In this document: positions 39,903-50,224 of the stretch, piece by piece
Position numbering within the stretch: the stretch's first letter is position 1
Layout: each line of letters opens with the position of its first letter
From: Rathayibacter tritici
GTDB lineage: Bacteria > Actinomycetota > Actinomycetes > Actinomycetales > Microbacteriaceae
NCBI RefSeq assembly: GCF_002932875.1
Contig: NZ_PSWS01000062.1
Coordinates: forward strand, 1-64,000
Direction of reading: 5' to 3'
Length of the DNA: 64,000 bases
The notes under the pieces: model-generated
Told to the model about the DNA's origin: nothing
What the model saw: only the letters and a program-made list of their open reading frames with translations
Databases searched by the model: none
Made by a program: the position numbers and the translations under genes

Positions 39903-40208
39903 CTAGGCTCGCTGTAGCCACGTCGCGATGTACATGCCCACGATGACGCAGAGCATGGTGAGACTCCAGCCGAAGTCGAGGGCGATCGGGCCGATCGAGA
40001 CCGGCTTGATCAACCGGCGAAAAAAGCCGATCGGGGGGTCAGTGACCGTGTAGACGCCCTCCGCGGCGACGAGGCCGGCACCGCGCGGGCGCCAGTCGCG
40101 ACGGATGACGCGGACGAGGTCGAGCACGAACCGCGCCCACATCGCGAAGAAGTAGAGCAGGAGCACGAAGTAGAGGACGCTCCCGAGGAGCGAGACGACG
40201 GAGTTCAC
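39903..40208 (-). CDS. YggT-family membrane protein
   Basis: 101-aa protein with two hydrophobic hairpins (YFVLLLYFFAMWARFVLDLV and the C-terminal LTMLCVIVGMYIATWL), and the conserved DPPIGFFRRLIKP between them. YggT/Ycf19 proteins lie in the ftsZ-sepF-divIVA cluster and affect membrane or nucleoid organisation; the exact function is unclear. GTG 40208 with GGGAG upstream fits the family's length. Confidence 0.88.
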   Translation of the reverse strand: MNSVVSLLGSVLYFVLLLYFFAMWARFVLDLVRVIRRDWRPRGAGLVAAEGVYTVTDPPIGFFRRLIKPVSIGPIALDFGWSLTMLCVIVGMYIATWLQRA

Positions 40209-40230
40209 CGGGGGCCAGGGCTCCCCGAGG

Positions 40231-40743
40231 TCAAGACTTCGCAAAGAACGACGCGTCGGCGTCACTCTCGGCCGAGGCGGAGTCGCCGGCGACGGTGATG
40301 TGCGACGGGGAGAGCAGGAACACCTTGCTCGTCACCCGCTCGATACGGCCGTAGAGCCCCTGCGAGAGTCCGCTCGCGAAGTCGATGAGGCGGCGGGCGT
40401 CCGCATCGCTCATCTGCGAGAGGTTGATGATCACGGGGATGCCGTCGCGGAAGTTCTCCGCGATGACCTGCGCGTCACGGTACTGCTTCGGGTGGACGGT
40501 GAGGATCTCGTTCATCTCGGCGTGTGCCGTCGCCTTCGGGGTCTGGGGGGTGGGCTTGCGGAGCGGGGTGACCGTCGCGCGCGGCTGCTGCACCGGCTCG
40601 ACGGGCGGGACGGGCTGCACCGGGGAGACCGGTGCGCGGTGGGCCGTCGCCGGGGCCGCCTCGACGGGCTCTGCGCGCTCGTACTCGACCTCTTCATCGG
40701 CGAGTCCGAGGTAGACCATCGTCTTCTTCAGCGGGTTGGCCAT
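40231..40743 (-). CDS. sepF: Cell division protein SepF
   Basis: 170-aa FtsZ membrane anchor and bundling factor. It has an N-terminal amphipathic helix ([14 protein letters not shown]), a Pro-rich linker (about 35-70), and the C-terminal DUF552 domain with [19 protein letters not shown] and LLSP. In actinobacteria lacking FtsA and ZipA, SepF is the main anchor for FtsZ. It lies between yggS and yggT. Confidence 0.96.
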   Translation of the reverse strand: MANPLKKTMVYLGLADEEVEYERAEPVEAAPATAHRAPVSPVQPVPPVEPVQQPRATVTPLRKPTPQTPKATAHAEMNEILTVHPKQYRDAQVIAENFRDGIPVIINLSQMSDADARRLIDFASGLSQGLYGRIERVTSKVFLLSPSHITVAGDSASAESDADASFFAKS

Positions 40744-40790
40744 GGTGTCCTCCGTGTTGTGTGTGCTCCCACAGGTGGGTCATCACGAGG

Positions 40791-41468
40791 TTAGGTGCGG
40801 GCGGGGCGTTCTCCGGTGATTGCCGTCCCGATTCGCAGGTGTGTCGCACCCTCGGCGATCGCCTCGGCAAAGTCGTGCGACATCCCCGCCGAGATCGCTG
40901 TCGCGGCGGGGTCGATGGAGCGCAGCCGCTCCGAGGTCGCACGCAGCCGGGCGAAGGCGGGACGGGGCTCCTCGCCCAGCGGAGCGACCGCCATCACTCC
41001 GCGCAGGGTCAGCCCGGGAGCCTGCGCGAGGGCTTCGGCGAGGGGCTCGATCTCGGCCGGGGCCGCTCCCCCGCGGTCCGGATCCTCGGTGAGGTTGACC
41101 TGCAGGAAGACGTCGAGCGGCTCCTCGCCGGTGTCGAGCAGCGGGACGAGTGCGAGCCGGTCGACGGAGTGGACCGCGCTCGCATAGCGGCGGACCTGCC
41201 GGGCCTTCTTGCTCTGGAGCTGCCCGAGGAAGTGCCAGCGCGCCGCGCTACCCGCGAGGTCGACCGACTTCTCCTGAGCCTCCTGGTGCCTGTTCTCGCC
41301 GAAGTCGACGACACCCAGCTCGAGGAGGTCGCGCAGCACGGAGACCGGGTGGAACTTGGTCACCACAATGGTCGTCACCGAGGAGGCCTCGCGACCGACC
41401 GAGCGGGCCGCGTCGGCGACCCGCTCGGAGACCTCGGCCCAGCGCGCGGCCAGCTCCGGATCAGCCAC
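40791..41468 (-). CDS. YggS-family PLP-homeostasis protein
   Basis: 225-aa PLP-binding protein of the alanine racemase N-fold (YggS/PROSC/PLPBP). The PLP lysine lies in VVTKFHPV, with GENRHQEAQEK and HFLGQLQSKK conserved. Family members buffer PLP and influence amino acid pools. The GTG at 41468 lies 2 nt after the ftsZ stop. No pgeF (YfiH-type) gene intervenes, unlike in many actinobacteria. Confidence 0.94.
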   Translation of the reverse strand: MADPELAARWAEVSERVADAARSVGREASSVTTIVVTKFHPVSVLRDLLELGVVDFGENRHQEAQEKSVDLAGSAARWHFLGQLQSKKARQVRRYASAVHSVDRLALVPLLDTGEEPLDVFLQVNLTEDPDRGGAAPAEIEPLAEALAQAPGLTLRGVMAVAPLGEEPRPAFARLRATSERLRSIDPAATAISAGMSHDFAEAIAEGATHLRIGTAITGERPART

Positions 41469-41470
41469 GG

Positions 41471-42637
41471 TTACTTGAGGAAGTCCGGGATGTCCAGGTC
41501 GCTGTCGTCCTCGTCGAAGGACGGGTCGGCGACAGGGGCCGGAGCGGCGACAGGGGTGCTCGACCAGATCGAGCCGGCAGCGGGCGGCGCGGCGGGAGCC
41601 GGAACGGGAGCCGGCTCGGCGGTCGGCTCGGCCGCGGAACTCTGCTGCTGGCGAGGCTGGGCGATCGCGGCCGGAGCGGTCCCGCCCGGCTCGCCGCCGT
41701 CGAAGCCCGCGGCGATGACGGTCACGCGCACCTCGTCACCGAGCGTGTCGTCGATCACCGCGCCGAAGATGATGTTCGCCTCGGCGTGCACCGCCTCCTG
41801 AACGAGGCGGGCCGCATCGTTGATCTCGAAGATGCCGAGGTTCGACCCGCCCTGGATCGAGAGCAGCACGCCGTGCGCGCCGTCGATACTGGCCTCGAGC
41901 AGCGGGGAGGCGACGGCCAGCTCGGCCGCCTTGATCGCCCGATCGGCACCGCGCGAGGAGCCGATGCCCATCAGCGCCGAACCTGCGCCCTGCATGACCG
42001 ACTTCACGTCGGCGAAGTCGAGGTTGATCAGGCCGGGGGTGGTGATCAGGTCGGTGATGCCCTGGACACCGGCGAGCAGTACCTGGTCGGCCGTCGCGAA
42101 CGCCTCCAGCATCGAGATCCCGCGGTCGCTGATCTCGAGGAGGCGATCGTTCGGGACGACAATGAGGGTGTCGACCTCGTTCTTGAGCGTCGCGACGCCG
42201 GCCTCGGCCTGGGTCTGGCGGCGGCGGCCCTCGAAGCCGAAGGGCTTGGTCACGACGCCGATGGTCAGCGCGCCGATCGACTTGGCGATGCGCGCGACGA
42301 CGGGCGCGCCTCCGGTGCCGGTTCCGCCGCCCTCGCCCGCGGTGACGAAGACCATGTCGGCCCCGGCGAGGACCTCCTCGATCTCCTCGGCGTGGTCCTC
42401 GGCGGCACGGCGGCCGACCTCGGGGTCGGCACCTGCGCCGAGACCGCGGGTCAGCTCACGTCCGACGTCGAGCTTGACGTCGGCGTCGCTGAGCAGGAGC
42501 GCTTGAGCGTCCGTATTGATCGCGATGAATTCGACACCGCGCAGGCCGAGCTCGATCATGCGGTTGACGGCGTTGACGCCGCCACCGCCGATGCCGACGA
42601 CCTTGATCACGGCGAGGTAGTTCTGGTTTGAAGTCAC
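41471..42637 (-). CDS. ftsZ: Cell division protein FtsZ
   Basis: 388-aa tubulin-like GTPase forming the Z-ring. It has [12 protein letters not shown], the tubulin signature [10 protein letters not shown] and T7 loop NLDFADVK. A Pro/Ala-rich linker (about 315-370) leads to the conserved C-terminal peptide DLDIPDFLK that SepF/FtsW bind. GTG 42637 has GGAG upstream. An imperfect inverted repeat lies in the leader (42659-42685), suggesting its own expression control. Confidence 0.98.
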   Translation of the reverse strand: MTSNQNYLAVIKVVGIGGGGVNAVNRMIELGLRGVEFIAINTDAQALLLSDADVKLDVGRELTRGLGAGADPEVGRRAAEDHAEEIEEVLAGADMVFVTAGEGGGTGTGGAPVVARIAKSIGALTIGVVTKPFGFEGRRRQTQAEAGVATLKNEVDTLIVVPNDRLLEISDRGISMLEAFATADQVLLAGVQGITDLITTPGLINLDFADVKSVMQGAGSALMGIGSSRGADRAIKAAELAVASPLLEASIDGAHGVLLSIQGGSNLGIFEINDAARLVQEAVHAEANIIFGAVIDDTLGDEVRVTVIAAGFDGGEPGGTAPAAIAQPRQQQSSAAEPTAEPAPVPAPAAPPAAGSIWSSTPVAAPAPVADPSFDEDDSDLDIPDFLK

Positions 42638-42658
42638 GTCTCCGGCCTCCGGGCTGAA

Positions 42659-42685
42659 CCTTAAACCTGTAGTTGAGGCTTAAAG
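42659..42685 (-). promoter_or_regulatory. Inverted repeat in ftsZ leader
   Basis: On the minus strand CTTTAAGCCT, spacer CAACTAC, AGGTTTAAGG: arms match at 8 of 10 positions. It sits just before the ftsZ ribosome-binding site, in the most AT-rich stretch of the ftsQ-ftsZ gap. A CATACT -10-like box lies 9 nt upstream. Confidence 0.5.
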
Positions 42686-42794
42686 TTATGCTGAGTATGC
42701 ATTTGGGGTTCGGCTCTGACGGTAGGCGGAGTCCGGTCGCGCTCCCAGCAGACACGCCAGCAACGCCCGAAAGAACGCGCGGATCCGCCGGACC

Positions 42795-43751
42795 TTAAGA
42801 TCGGGGCGCGACGACCGCGGCTTCGGGCGAGGACACGTCGTAGCTGCCGACGGCGGCCGGATCGGTTGCGGCCATCAGCTTCTCGAGCACGACGGCCTTG
42901 AGCGCCGACTCGTCGGAGCCGCCCCACACCACGGACGCGCCGTTCTGCAGGGTGAGCGCGACATCGTCACCGGTCGTGGCCGTGGCGGCCGTGACCTGCG
43001 CGGCGAGCGAGGCGGGCAGTGCGCGCAGCACACGCGCGGTGGCGCGGAAGCCCGCTCCGGACGCGTCACCTGATGGGGTGGTGAGGACCGGATAGCCCGG
43101 CTGCGCCGCGTCCGCCGATTCGATGACCACTCCTGCCGCATCGACGAGCTCGAACCGGCCGCCCTTCGCGATCACGCCGAGCGGGGAGCGCTCGATGATC
43201 GAGACGACGAGGGTACTCGGCGGCCGGGTCTGCACCGAGTAGCTCTGGATGAGCGGCGACGCCCCCAGCACCCGGCCGACCTCGTCGCGGTCGACGAGGG
43301 TGAGCGGCACACCGAGCTGATCGTCGAGCGCGCTCTGCATGGCGGCAGCATCAACACGCTGGGTGCCCGTGATCTCGATCGTGCGTACCGCCATCAGCGG
43401 CGAGTACGCGGCGACACCGACCACCGCCGCTAGAGCGACCAGCGACCCGGCGACGACGAGAGCGATCAGGCGCCGCCGACGAGCGCGCTTGGTGAAGCGG
43501 CGGACCTCACCGCGCTCGTAGCGCCTCCGCTCCCGAGCGGCCCGCGAGACGGCGCGGCGCTCGGCGCCCGGCAGCCTGAGGCCGGCGAGGGTGCGGCGGG
43601 CGGCGTCCAGACGCGAAGGCTCCTGCTCGGAGCGCGTGGGGTCCACGCGGACCGAGGAGACGACGTGGACCGGCTCGGTGTCCGGCTCCGCGGTACGCGC
43701 TCCGTCGCCGCGGCCGGGCAAGGGTGCACGGGCGCCGTCGGGCCGCCTCAC
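42795..43751 (-). CDS. ftsQ: Cell division protein FtsQ
   Basis: 318-aa divisome protein linking FtsL and FtsI. An Arg-rich cytoplasmic N-terminus (1-100), one membrane helix (IALVVAGSLVALAAVVGVAA) and an extracellular POTRA domain (VRTIEITGTQRVDAAAMQSAL) are visible, followed by the beta domain. GTG 43751 has GGAGGAG upstream and follows murC by 34 nt. Confidence 0.93.
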   Translation of the reverse strand: MRRPDGARAPLPGRGDGARTAEPDTEPVHVVSSVRVDPTRSEQEPSRLDAARRTLAGLRLPGAERRAVSRAARERRRYERGEVRRFTKRARRRRLIALVVAGSLVALAAVVGVAAYSPLMAVRTIEITGTQRVDAAAMQSALDDQLGVPLTLVDRDEVGRVLGASPLIQSYSVQTRPPSTLVVSIIERSPLGVIAKGGRFELVDAAGVVIESADAAQPGYPVLTTPSGDASGAGFRATARVLRALPASLAAQVTAATATTGDDVALTLQNGASVVWGGSDESALKAVVLEKLMAATDPAAVGSYDVSSPEAAVVAPRS

Positions 43752-43785
43752 AGCAGCTCCTCCGCGGCGGGCGTGTGAGCTGCGG

Positions 43786-45198
43786 TCATCGAGCGACCGG
43801 CGCGGCCTCGCTCGCGCCGAGCGACTCGAGCACCTGCGGGATGATCCGGTAGACATCGCCGCAACCGAGCGTGATGACGAAGTCGCCCTCGCGCGCGATC
43901 TCGGCGGTGCGGCGGGCCGCCTCCGCCCAGTCCGGCACGAACGAGACGCGGGACGGATCGGCGAACTTCTCGCTGACCAGCGCGCCGGTGACTCCGGGCT
44001 CCGGGTCCTCGCGCGCACCGTAGACGTCGAGAACGACCGTCTCGTCGGCGTAGCGCTCCAGCGTCTCGGCGAACTCGCGGGCGAAGAGGCGAGTGCGGCT
44101 GTACAGGTGCGGCTGGTGCACTGCGATGATGCGGCCCGCACCGACCACCGTACGCGCGGCGGAAAGAGCGGCCGCGACCTCGGTGGGATGGTGGGCGTAG
44201 TCGTCGTACACGCTGACGCCGCGGACCGCGCCGTGCAGCTCGAAGCGGCGCTCCGTTCCTCCGAACGCCGCCACGGCCTCGAGCGAGGCCGCCGGGTCGA
44301 AGCCCAGCCCCACCAGCACCGCGAAGGCACCGGCCGCGTTGATCGCGTTGTGCCGACCGGGGATGCGCAGGCGGGCGGAGTAGCGGCGCCCCTGGTACTC
44401 GAGCGAGAAGCCGACCGGACCCACCAGCTCGAGATCGACGACGCGGACGTCCGCTCCCACGTCCTCGCCGAAGGTCACCACCCGGCGGTCGACGATCCGC
44501 TCGGCGACGCGGACGGCGCCCGGGTCGTCGGAGGAGAGGACGACCAGTTCGCTCGCGGAGGACGCGAAGGTGACGAAAGCCTCCTCGAAGGCCTCGAGCG
44601 AGCCGTAGTGGTCGAGGTGGTCCGGGTCGACGTTCGTGATGAGCGCGACCGCGGGGTCGTAGAGGAGGAAGCTGCCATCGGACTCGTCCGCCTCGACCAC
44701 GAAGACCTCGCCGGCTCCGGCGGCGGAGGAGGTACCGAGGCTCTCGATGATCCCGCCGTTAACGAAGCTCGGGTCGGCGTCGACGCCGAGCAGGCCCGTC
44801 ACGATCATCCCGGTCGAGGTGGTCTTGCCGTGCGCGCCGGCGACCGCGACCAGGCGCTTGCCGCGCACCAGCCAGGCGAGCGCCTGCGAGCGGTGCAGGA
44901 CGGGCAGGCCGCGCTCCTTCGCGAGCAGGTACTCGGGGTTGTCAGGCCAGAGCGCCGAGGTGACCACGACCGCTTCGGCGTCGCCCAGAGTGGCCGCGTC
45001 ATGCCCGATGGCGACCGGGACCCCGAGTTCGCGCAGCTGCTCGATCGGGTGCGACTCACGCACGTCCGAGCCGGTGACCCGGTGGCCGGCGTGCTGGAAC
45101 AGGCGCGCGATCCCGCTCATCCCGGAGCCGCCGATGCCGATGAAGTGGACCGAGCCGAGCTCGTCGGGGACGGTGATGCCGAGGTCGGGCTTGATCAC
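43786..45198 (-). CDS. murC: UDP-N-acetylmuramate--amino acid ligase MurC
   Basis: 470-aa ATP-dependent ligase that adds the first amino acid to UDP-MurNAc. It has N-terminal [16 protein letters not shown] (UDP binding), [11 protein letters not shown] (P-loop), and the central/C-terminal NAINAAGA and [10 protein letters not shown]. In Microbacteriaceae with B-type peptidoglycan the first residue is often Gly or Ser rather than L-Ala; the sequence does not decide this. GTG 45198 start. Confidence 0.97.
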   Translation of the reverse strand: MIKPDLGITVPDELGSVHFIGIGGSGMSGIARLFQHAGHRVTGSDVRESHPIEQLRELGVPVAIGHDAATLGDAEAVVVTSALWPDNPEYLLAKERGLPVLHRSQALAWLVRGKRLVAVAGAHGKTTSTGMIVTGLLGVDADPSFVNGGIIESLGTSSAAGAGEVFVVEADESDGSFLLYDPAVALITNVDPDHLDHYGSLEAFEEAFVTFASSASELVVLSSDDPGAVRVAERIVDRRVVTFGEDVGADVRVVDLELVGPVGFSLEYQGRRYSARLRIPGRHNAINAAGAFAVLVGLGFDPAASLEAVAAFGGTERRFELHGAVRGVSVYDDYAHHPTEVAAALSAARTVVGAGRIIAVHQPHLYSRTRLFAREFAETLERYADETVVLDVYGAREDPEPGVTGALVSEKFADPSRVSFVPDWAEAARRTAEIAREGDFVITLGCGDVYRIIPQVLESLGASEAAPVAR

Positions 45199-45308
45199 GG
45201 GGCTCTCGCTTTCGGGTGGGACACGGCGGGCGGAAGGTGCCTTGCTCGGTGCGCCGGATCAGTGTAAACGCTGGGCCGGAGTGCGCCCCCGAGCCGCGCG
45301 GAGCGACC

Positions 45309-46388
45309 TCATCTCGGCGCGGTGAGACTCGACTCGATCAGGTCCACGAGCCTCCCGGAGCCGTCGCGCACGCCGATGCGAGCCGCCCTGCACGCCATCT
45401 CGTCGCGGCGGACGGCATCGCCCAGCAGCGGTACGAGCTCGCGCTCGACCCAACCGGGGAGGAAGGCCGCGTCCTCGACGAGGACGGCCCCACGAGCATC
45501 GACCACGCCGCGCGCGTTGAAGCGCTGCTCGCCGTTGCCGACCGGGTACGGGACGTAGACCGCGGGCAGGCCCAGCGCGGTCAGCTCACTGACGGTCGCC
45601 GCGCCGGCACGGGAGACGGCGACGTCGGCGGCCGAGAGCGCGAGGTCCATCCGGTCGCAGTAGGAGAGGAGGTGATAGCCCGCGATACCGGGGTCCGTGA
45701 TCTCTGCGCGGCCGCCGGTGATGTGCAGGATCTGGAAGCCGGTGGCGACGAGGGCGGGGGCGGCGGCGTGCACGGTCGCGTTGATCCGCCGGGCGCCGAG
45801 GGAGCCACCGGTGACCAGGAGGGTCGACCGCGACGGATCCAGACCCAGCGCGGCCATTGCCTCGTCGCGGCGGGCGGCGCGGTCGAGCTGCGCGATCTCG
45901 CGGCGCAGCGGCATCCCTACCATCCGCGCGTGCGGCAGCGAAGTGCCCTCGAACGCGACGCCGACGGAGCGAGTCGCGCGGGCGCCGAGGCGATTGGCCA
46001 GCCCGGGGCGCGCGTTCGCCTCGTGCACGGTGAAGGGGACGCCGGCGCGACGGGCGGCGAGGTAGGCGGGGGCCGCGGCGTACCCGCCGAAACCGACGAC
46101 CGCGTCGATCCGCCGTTCACGAATCGTCCGCACGATCCCGGCGACGGTGGCGCCGAAGGCGCCCGGGAAGCGCAGCGCGGCCGGGTTCGGCCGCCGCGGG
46201 AACGGCAGGCGCGGAATCACCGAGAGTTCGTAGCCGCGCAGGGGGACCAGACGCGCCTCCAGTCCCTCAGCGGTGCCCAGCACCAGCACCTCGTCGTTCG
46301 GACGCCGCGAGCGGATCTCGTCGGCGGTCGCGAGCAGCGGATTCACGTGGCCGGCTGTGCCGCCACCGGCGAGCAGGTAGCGGGTCAC
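45309..46388 (-). CDS. murG: Lipid II synthase MurG
   Basis: 359-aa peripheral membrane GT28 glycosyltransferase transferring GlcNAc to lipid I. The N-terminal G-loop reads LLAGGGTAGHVNPLLA, with GFGGYAAAPAYLAARRAGVP, HEANARPGLANRLG and the C-terminal SRAGAATVSELTALGLPAVYVPYP. GTG 46388 overlaps the ftsW stop (GTGA). Confidence 0.97.
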   Translation of the reverse strand: MTRYLLAGGGTAGHVNPLLATADEIRSRRPNDEVLVLGTAEGLEARLVPLRGYELSVIPRLPFPRRPNPAALRFPGAFGATVAGIVRTIRERRIDAVVGFGGYAAAPAYLAARRAGVPFTVHEANARPGLANRLGARATRSVGVAFEGTSLPHARMVGMPLRREIAQLDRAARRDEAMAALGLDPSRSTLLVTGGSLGARRINATVHAAAPALVATGFQILHITGGRAEITDPGIAGYHLLSYCDRMDLALSAADVAVSRAGAATVSELTALGLPAVYVPYPVGNGEQRFNARGVVDARGAVLVEDAAFLPGWVERELVPLLGDAVRRDEMACRAARIGVRDGSGRLVDLIESSLTAPR

Positions 46389-47644
46389 TCGGCCGCCGCC
46401 TTCCTGCGGCGCAGGACGCCCGCGCCGGGCAGGGGCGCTGTCTGCGTGCGGGCGAAGGAGAGGACGACGCCGATGGCGAGGAGCGAGCTGAGCAGAGCGG
46501 TGCCTCCGGAGGAGATCAGCGGCAGGGGGACCCCGAGCACGGGGAGCACCCCCAGCACCACGCCGATGTTGACGAAGGCCTGGCCGATCAGCCAGACCAT
46601 GATCGCGCCCGTGCTGATCCGCACGAACGGATCGGTGGAGGCGTGGATGACGCGGAAGAATGCGACGGCGAGCACGACGAACAACGCCAGCACGACGATC
46701 GCGCCGATCAGTCCGAGCTCCTCGCCGATGATCGCGAAGATGTAGTCGTTGTCGGCGGCGGGCAGCCACGACCACTTGGCCTTGGAGTTGCCCAGGCCCA
46801 CGCCGAAGATCCCGCCGGAAGCCATCGCCCAGGTGCCGTGCACCGGCTGCCAGCACGAGTTCTGGTACTCCTCGACGTTCGAGCAGTCGCCGAGGAAGGA
46901 CATGATCCGGGTGAGCCGGTTGTCACTCGATACGGCGAACAGCACCGCTCCGATCGCCCCGACGACCACGATCGGGACGAGGATCCGCATCTGCACGTTC
47001 GCGTAGAAGAGCGCCGCGAGGACGATGCCCGCCATGATGACGACCGTCCCGAGGTCGCCGCCGATCAGGACCAGGCCGATCGCGAAGCCGCCGACGATGA
47101 GGACCGGGACGAGCGCGTCCTTCCAGTCCTTCGCCGAGCGGTAGCGGCGGGCGAGCAGGAGCCCCAGCCAGAGCGCGAGGGCGAGCTTGATGATCTCGGA
47201 CGGCTGCATGCTGAACGCGCCGAGTCGGATCCAGTTGCGGTTGCCGCCGACGGATTCGCCGAGCGGCGTGAAAAGCACGAGACCCTGCAGGACGCAGCCG
47301 GCCACGAGCAAGGCGGGCGTGATCCGCTTCCAGACAGTGACGGGCAGTCGCGAGACCACCAGCATCATCGGGATGCCGAGTAGCGCGAAGCCGCCCTGGC
47401 GCAGGAACCCGCCGAACGAGTCATCGCTCGACACGTAGGAGGTGACCGACGAGGAGGAGAGCACCATCGTCAGCCCGAACAGCACCAGGAAGAGCGTGGT
47501 GCCGAAGAGCAGGTAGAAGTTCGGCGAGTGGGAAGCGAAGACCTTCGAGAGGACGATCCGCGCGGAGCGGGCCCCGCTCCGGTCCTTCCCGCGCGACTCA
47601 GTGCGCGAGCGGCCCGCGAGGCGGCTCGTCGTCGGAGCGGTCAT
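46385..47644 (-). CDS. ftsW: Peptidoglycan glycosyltransferase FtsW
   Basis: 419-aa SEDS-family septal polymerase with ten helices. Motifs GNRNWIRLGAFSMQPSEIIK and GGTALLSSLLAIGVVLSFAR are the SEDS signatures. ATG 47644, with a strong GGGAGGGGGAG site, lies inside the last 16 codons of murD, so the two overlap by 47 bases. A basic N-terminal extension (about 38 residues) precedes the first helix. Partner of FtsI. Confidence 0.95.
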   Translation of the reverse strand: MTAPTTSRLAGRSRTESRGKDRSGARSARIVLSKVFASHSPNFYLLFGTTLFLVLFGLTMVLSSSSVTSYVSSDDSFGGFLRQGGFALLGIPMMLVVSRLPVTVWKRITPALLVAGCVLQGLVLFTPLGESVGGNRNWIRLGAFSMQPSEIIKLALALWLGLLLARRYRSAKDWKDALVPVLIVGGFAIGLVLIGGDLGTVVIMAGIVLAALFYANVQMRILVPIVVVGAIGAVLFAVSSDNRLTRIMSFLGDCSNVEEYQNSCWQPVHGTWAMASGGIFGVGLGNSKAKWSWLPAADNDYIFAIIGEELGLIGAIVVLALFVVLAVAFFRVIHASTDPFVRISTGAIMVWLIGQAFVNIGVVLGVLPVLGVPLPLISSGGTALLSSLLAIGVVLSFARTQTAPLPGAGVLRRRKAAAE

Positions 47645-49133
47645 CGGCTCCCCCTCCCAGGTGTGTCGCCACGGCGGCCACGAAGGAGCGGCCCCGAGCC
47701 GCGTAGTCGCGGAACTGGTCCATCGAGGCTGCAGCGGGTGCGAGCAGAACGACATCGCCCGGGCGGGCGAGCGTCGCGGCGGCCTCGACGGCCGCCTGCA
47801 TCACGGCACCAGTGTCGTCCGGGACGACCTCGCGCACGGGGAGGGCGGGCGCGTGTCGCCCGAATGCGCCGAGCAGCGCCGAGCGATCCGCGCCGATCAC
47901 CACCGCACCGCGCAGTCGGTTGACGTGCGCGGCGACCAGGGCATCCACGTCGACTCCCTTGAGCAGCCCGCCGACGACCCAGACGACCGACGGATAGGCG
48001 CGCAGCGAGGCGTCGGCGGCATGCGGATTCGTCGCCTTGGAGTCGTTCACCCAGGTCACCCCCGAGCGCTCGGCCACGACCTGGATGCGGTGCTCGTCGA
48101 GCTCGAAGCTCGCCAGCGCCCGGCGGATCGCGGCGACCTCGATCCCGCAGGCACGGGAGAGCGCGGCCGCCGCCAGGACGTTCTGCACGATGTGCGGTGC
48201 GGCGAGGTGACGCTCGGCGAGCTCGTCGACGGTGGCGATCTCGAGCGCGCTGGTGCGCCGGTCCTCGAGGAAGGCGCGGTCGCAGAGGATGCCGTCGACG
48301 ACACCGAAGTCGCTGGGCCCGGGCACGCCCAGGCCGAAGCCGATCGCGCGCGCTCCCTCGATCACGTCGGCGTCCAGCACCATCTGCTCGGTCGCCGCAT
48401 CCGCCCGGTTGTACACACAGGCGACGCGTGTTCCGGCGTAGACCTTCCCCTTGGCGGCGCGGTACGCCTCGAAGGAGCCGTGCCAGTCCAGGTGGTCGTC
48501 GGCGATGTTGAGGCAGGTGCTCGCGATCGGCTCGATCGCGCCCAGATAGTGCAGCTGGTAGCTCGAGAGCTCGACGACGAGGACGTCGAAGCCCTGCGGG
48601 TCACGGACGGCGTCGAGCACGGGGACGCCGATGTTGCCACACGGAGCGGCGCGGAGATCGCCGGCCACGAGCATCGTCGCCGTGAGCTGGACGGTCGTGG
48701 TCTTGCCGTTGGTCCCGGTCACGACCACCCAGTCCGCCGGAGTGCCGTCGGCCCTGAGGACCTTGTCGCGGACCCGCCAGGCCAGCTCGACATCGCCCCA
48801 CACGATGATCCCGGACTCCCGCGCCCACCGCAGGATCGGGTGCGTCGGCCGGAAGCCGGGTGAGACCACGACCAGCTCCGGTGCGAACGAGCGCAGCTCC
48901 TCCGGGGCCGAGTCGAGGCTGTCCGCGCGGTGCAGGCGCGCACCGATCACCTCGAGCAGGCGCTCGCGCTCCTCGTCGGCGCGGTCGGCGAGCACCAGCA
49001 CCTCCGAGCCGAGCTCGGTCAGCGTGTCGGCTACCGAGAACCCCGTGACGCCCAGGCCCAGCACGGCGACCCGCAGGCCCCGCCAGTTCGAGTGCCAGCT
49101 GCGGAGGGAGTCGAGACGGGTGCGATCGGTCAT
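47598..49133 (-). CDS. murD: UDP-MurNAc-aminoacyl--D-glutamate ligase MurD
   Basis: 511-aa ligase adding D-Glu to the muropeptide. It has a Rossmann UDP-binding start ([15 protein letters not shown]), P-loop [27 protein letters not shown] and [17 protein letters not shown] 49133 overlaps the mraY stop (ATGA) and is preferred to ATG 49148. The 3' end overlaps ftsW by 47 bases. Confidence 0.96.
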   Translation of the reverse strand: MTDRTRLDSLRSWHSNWRGLRVAVLGLGVTGFSVADTLTELGSEVLVLADRADEERERLLEVIGARLHRADSLDSAPEELRSFAPELVVVSPGFRPTHPILRWARESGIIVWGDVELAWRVRDKVLRADGTPADWVVVTGTNGKTTTVQLTATMLVAGDLRAAPCGNIGVPVLDAVRDPQGFDVLVVELSSYQLHYLGAIEPIASTCLNIADDHLDWHGSFEAYRAAKGKVYAGTRVACVYNRADAATEQMVLDADVIEGARAIGFGLGVPGPSDFGVVDGILCDRAFLEDRRTSALEIATVDELAERHLAAPHIVQNVLAAAALSRACGIEVAAIRRALASFELDEHRIQVVAERSGVTWVNDSKATNPHAADASLRAYPSVVWVVGGLLKGVDVDALVAAHVNRLRGAVVIGADRSALLGAFGRHAPALPVREVVPDDTGAVMQAAVEAAATLARPGDVVLLAPAAASMDQFRDYAARGRSFVAAVATHLGGGADDRSDDEPPRGPLAH

Positions 49134-50224
49134 TCCAGCGAGAGCCATTCCAGGTAGAAGAGCCCGACACCGGCGGCGACGAAGATGCCGGCGATGATCC
49201 AGAAGCGGACGACGACGGTGATCTCGGCCCAGCCCTTGAGCTCGAAGTGGTGGTGGAGCGGGCTCATCAGGAAGATGCGCTTACCCCGGGTCAGCTTGAA
49301 GTAGATCCGCTGCAGGATCACCGAGCCGGTCACGATCACGAACAGCCCGCCGATGAGGATGACGAGCAGCTCGGTGCGGGTGAGGATCGCCAGGGCCGCG
49401 AGCGCGCCACCCAGGCCGAGGGATCCGGTGTCGCCCATGAAGATCTGGGCCGGCGAGGTGTTCCACCAGAGAAAGCCGACTAGGGCCCCGGAGACCGCCG
49501 CCGCGATGATCGCCAGATCGAAGGGATCGCTCACCTGGTAGCACTTGTCGACGACTTCGGGGCTGAGGCGCTGGTCGAAGCACCACTGGTTCGACTGCCA
49601 GAAGCCGATGATGACGTAGGAGCCGATCGCGAGAATCGAGGACCCGGTCGCGAGGCCGTCGAGGCCGTCGGCGACGTTCACCCCGTTCGAGGTACTGGTG
49701 ACGATGACGCAGATCCACAGCACGAACAGGCCGATGCCGATCCACCCGAGGGCGGCGAAGTCGAACGGCAGGTCGCGGATGAACGAGATCGAGGTGGACG
49801 CGGGCGTGAGCCCGTTGGAGTCGCGGACCATGATCGCGATGACGGCGAAGGCCGCCGCGACGACCACCTGCCCGGTGATCTTCGCCCAGCCGCCGAGCCC
49901 GAGGCTGCGCTGGTTGCGGGTCTTGAGGAAGTCGTCGACGAAGCCGACGAGCCCGAGTCCGACCATCATGAACAGCACGAGCAGCGCGGAGGGGGCGATC
50001 GCACGGTTGCCGAACAGCATTCCGAGGAAGTAGCCGACCACGGTGCCGATGATGATGACGATGCCCCCCATCGTCGCCGTGCCGTGCTTGACGTGGTGCG
50101 ATTTCGGCCCGTCCTCGCGGATGAACTGGCCCCACTGCAGGCGGTGGAAGAGGCGGATGAACAGGGGCGTCATCAGGAGCGTGAACGCTCCGGAGAGCGC
50201 GCCGGCCAGCAGGAGTGCCCTCAT
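49130..50224 (-). CDS. mraY: Phospho-MurNAc-pentapeptide transferase MraY
   Basis: 364-aa membrane enzyme that makes lipid I from undecaprenyl phosphate. It has ten helices, [14 protein letters not shown] early, the catalytic aspartates in VGFVDDFLK and [12 protein letters not shown], and [12 protein letters not shown] towards the end. Both ends overlap neighbours by ATGA (murF upstream, murD downstream). Confidence 0.97.
   Translation of the reverse strand: MRALLLAGALSGAFTLLMTPLFIRLFHRLQWGQFIREDGPKSHHVKHGTATMGGIVIIIGTVVGYFLGMLFGNRAIAPSALLVLFMMVGLGLVGFVDDFLKTRNQRSLGLGGWAKITGQVVVAAAFAVIAIMVRDSNGLTPASTSISFIRDLPFDFAALGWIGIGLFVLWICVIVTSTSNGVNVADGLDGLATGSSILAIGSYVIIGFWQSNQWCFDQRLSPEVVDKCYQVSDPFDLAIIAAAVSGALVGFLWWNTSPAQIFMGDTGSLGLGGALAALAILTRTELLVILIGGLFVIVTGSVILQRIYFKLTRGKRIFLMSPLHHHFELKGWAEITVVVRFWIIAGIFVAAGVGLFYLEWLSLE

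Noticed and set aside
49134..49148. Start of murD at ATG 49148
   Set aside because: ATG 49133 overlaps the mraY stop by ATGA, as do its neighbours, and matches the family length.
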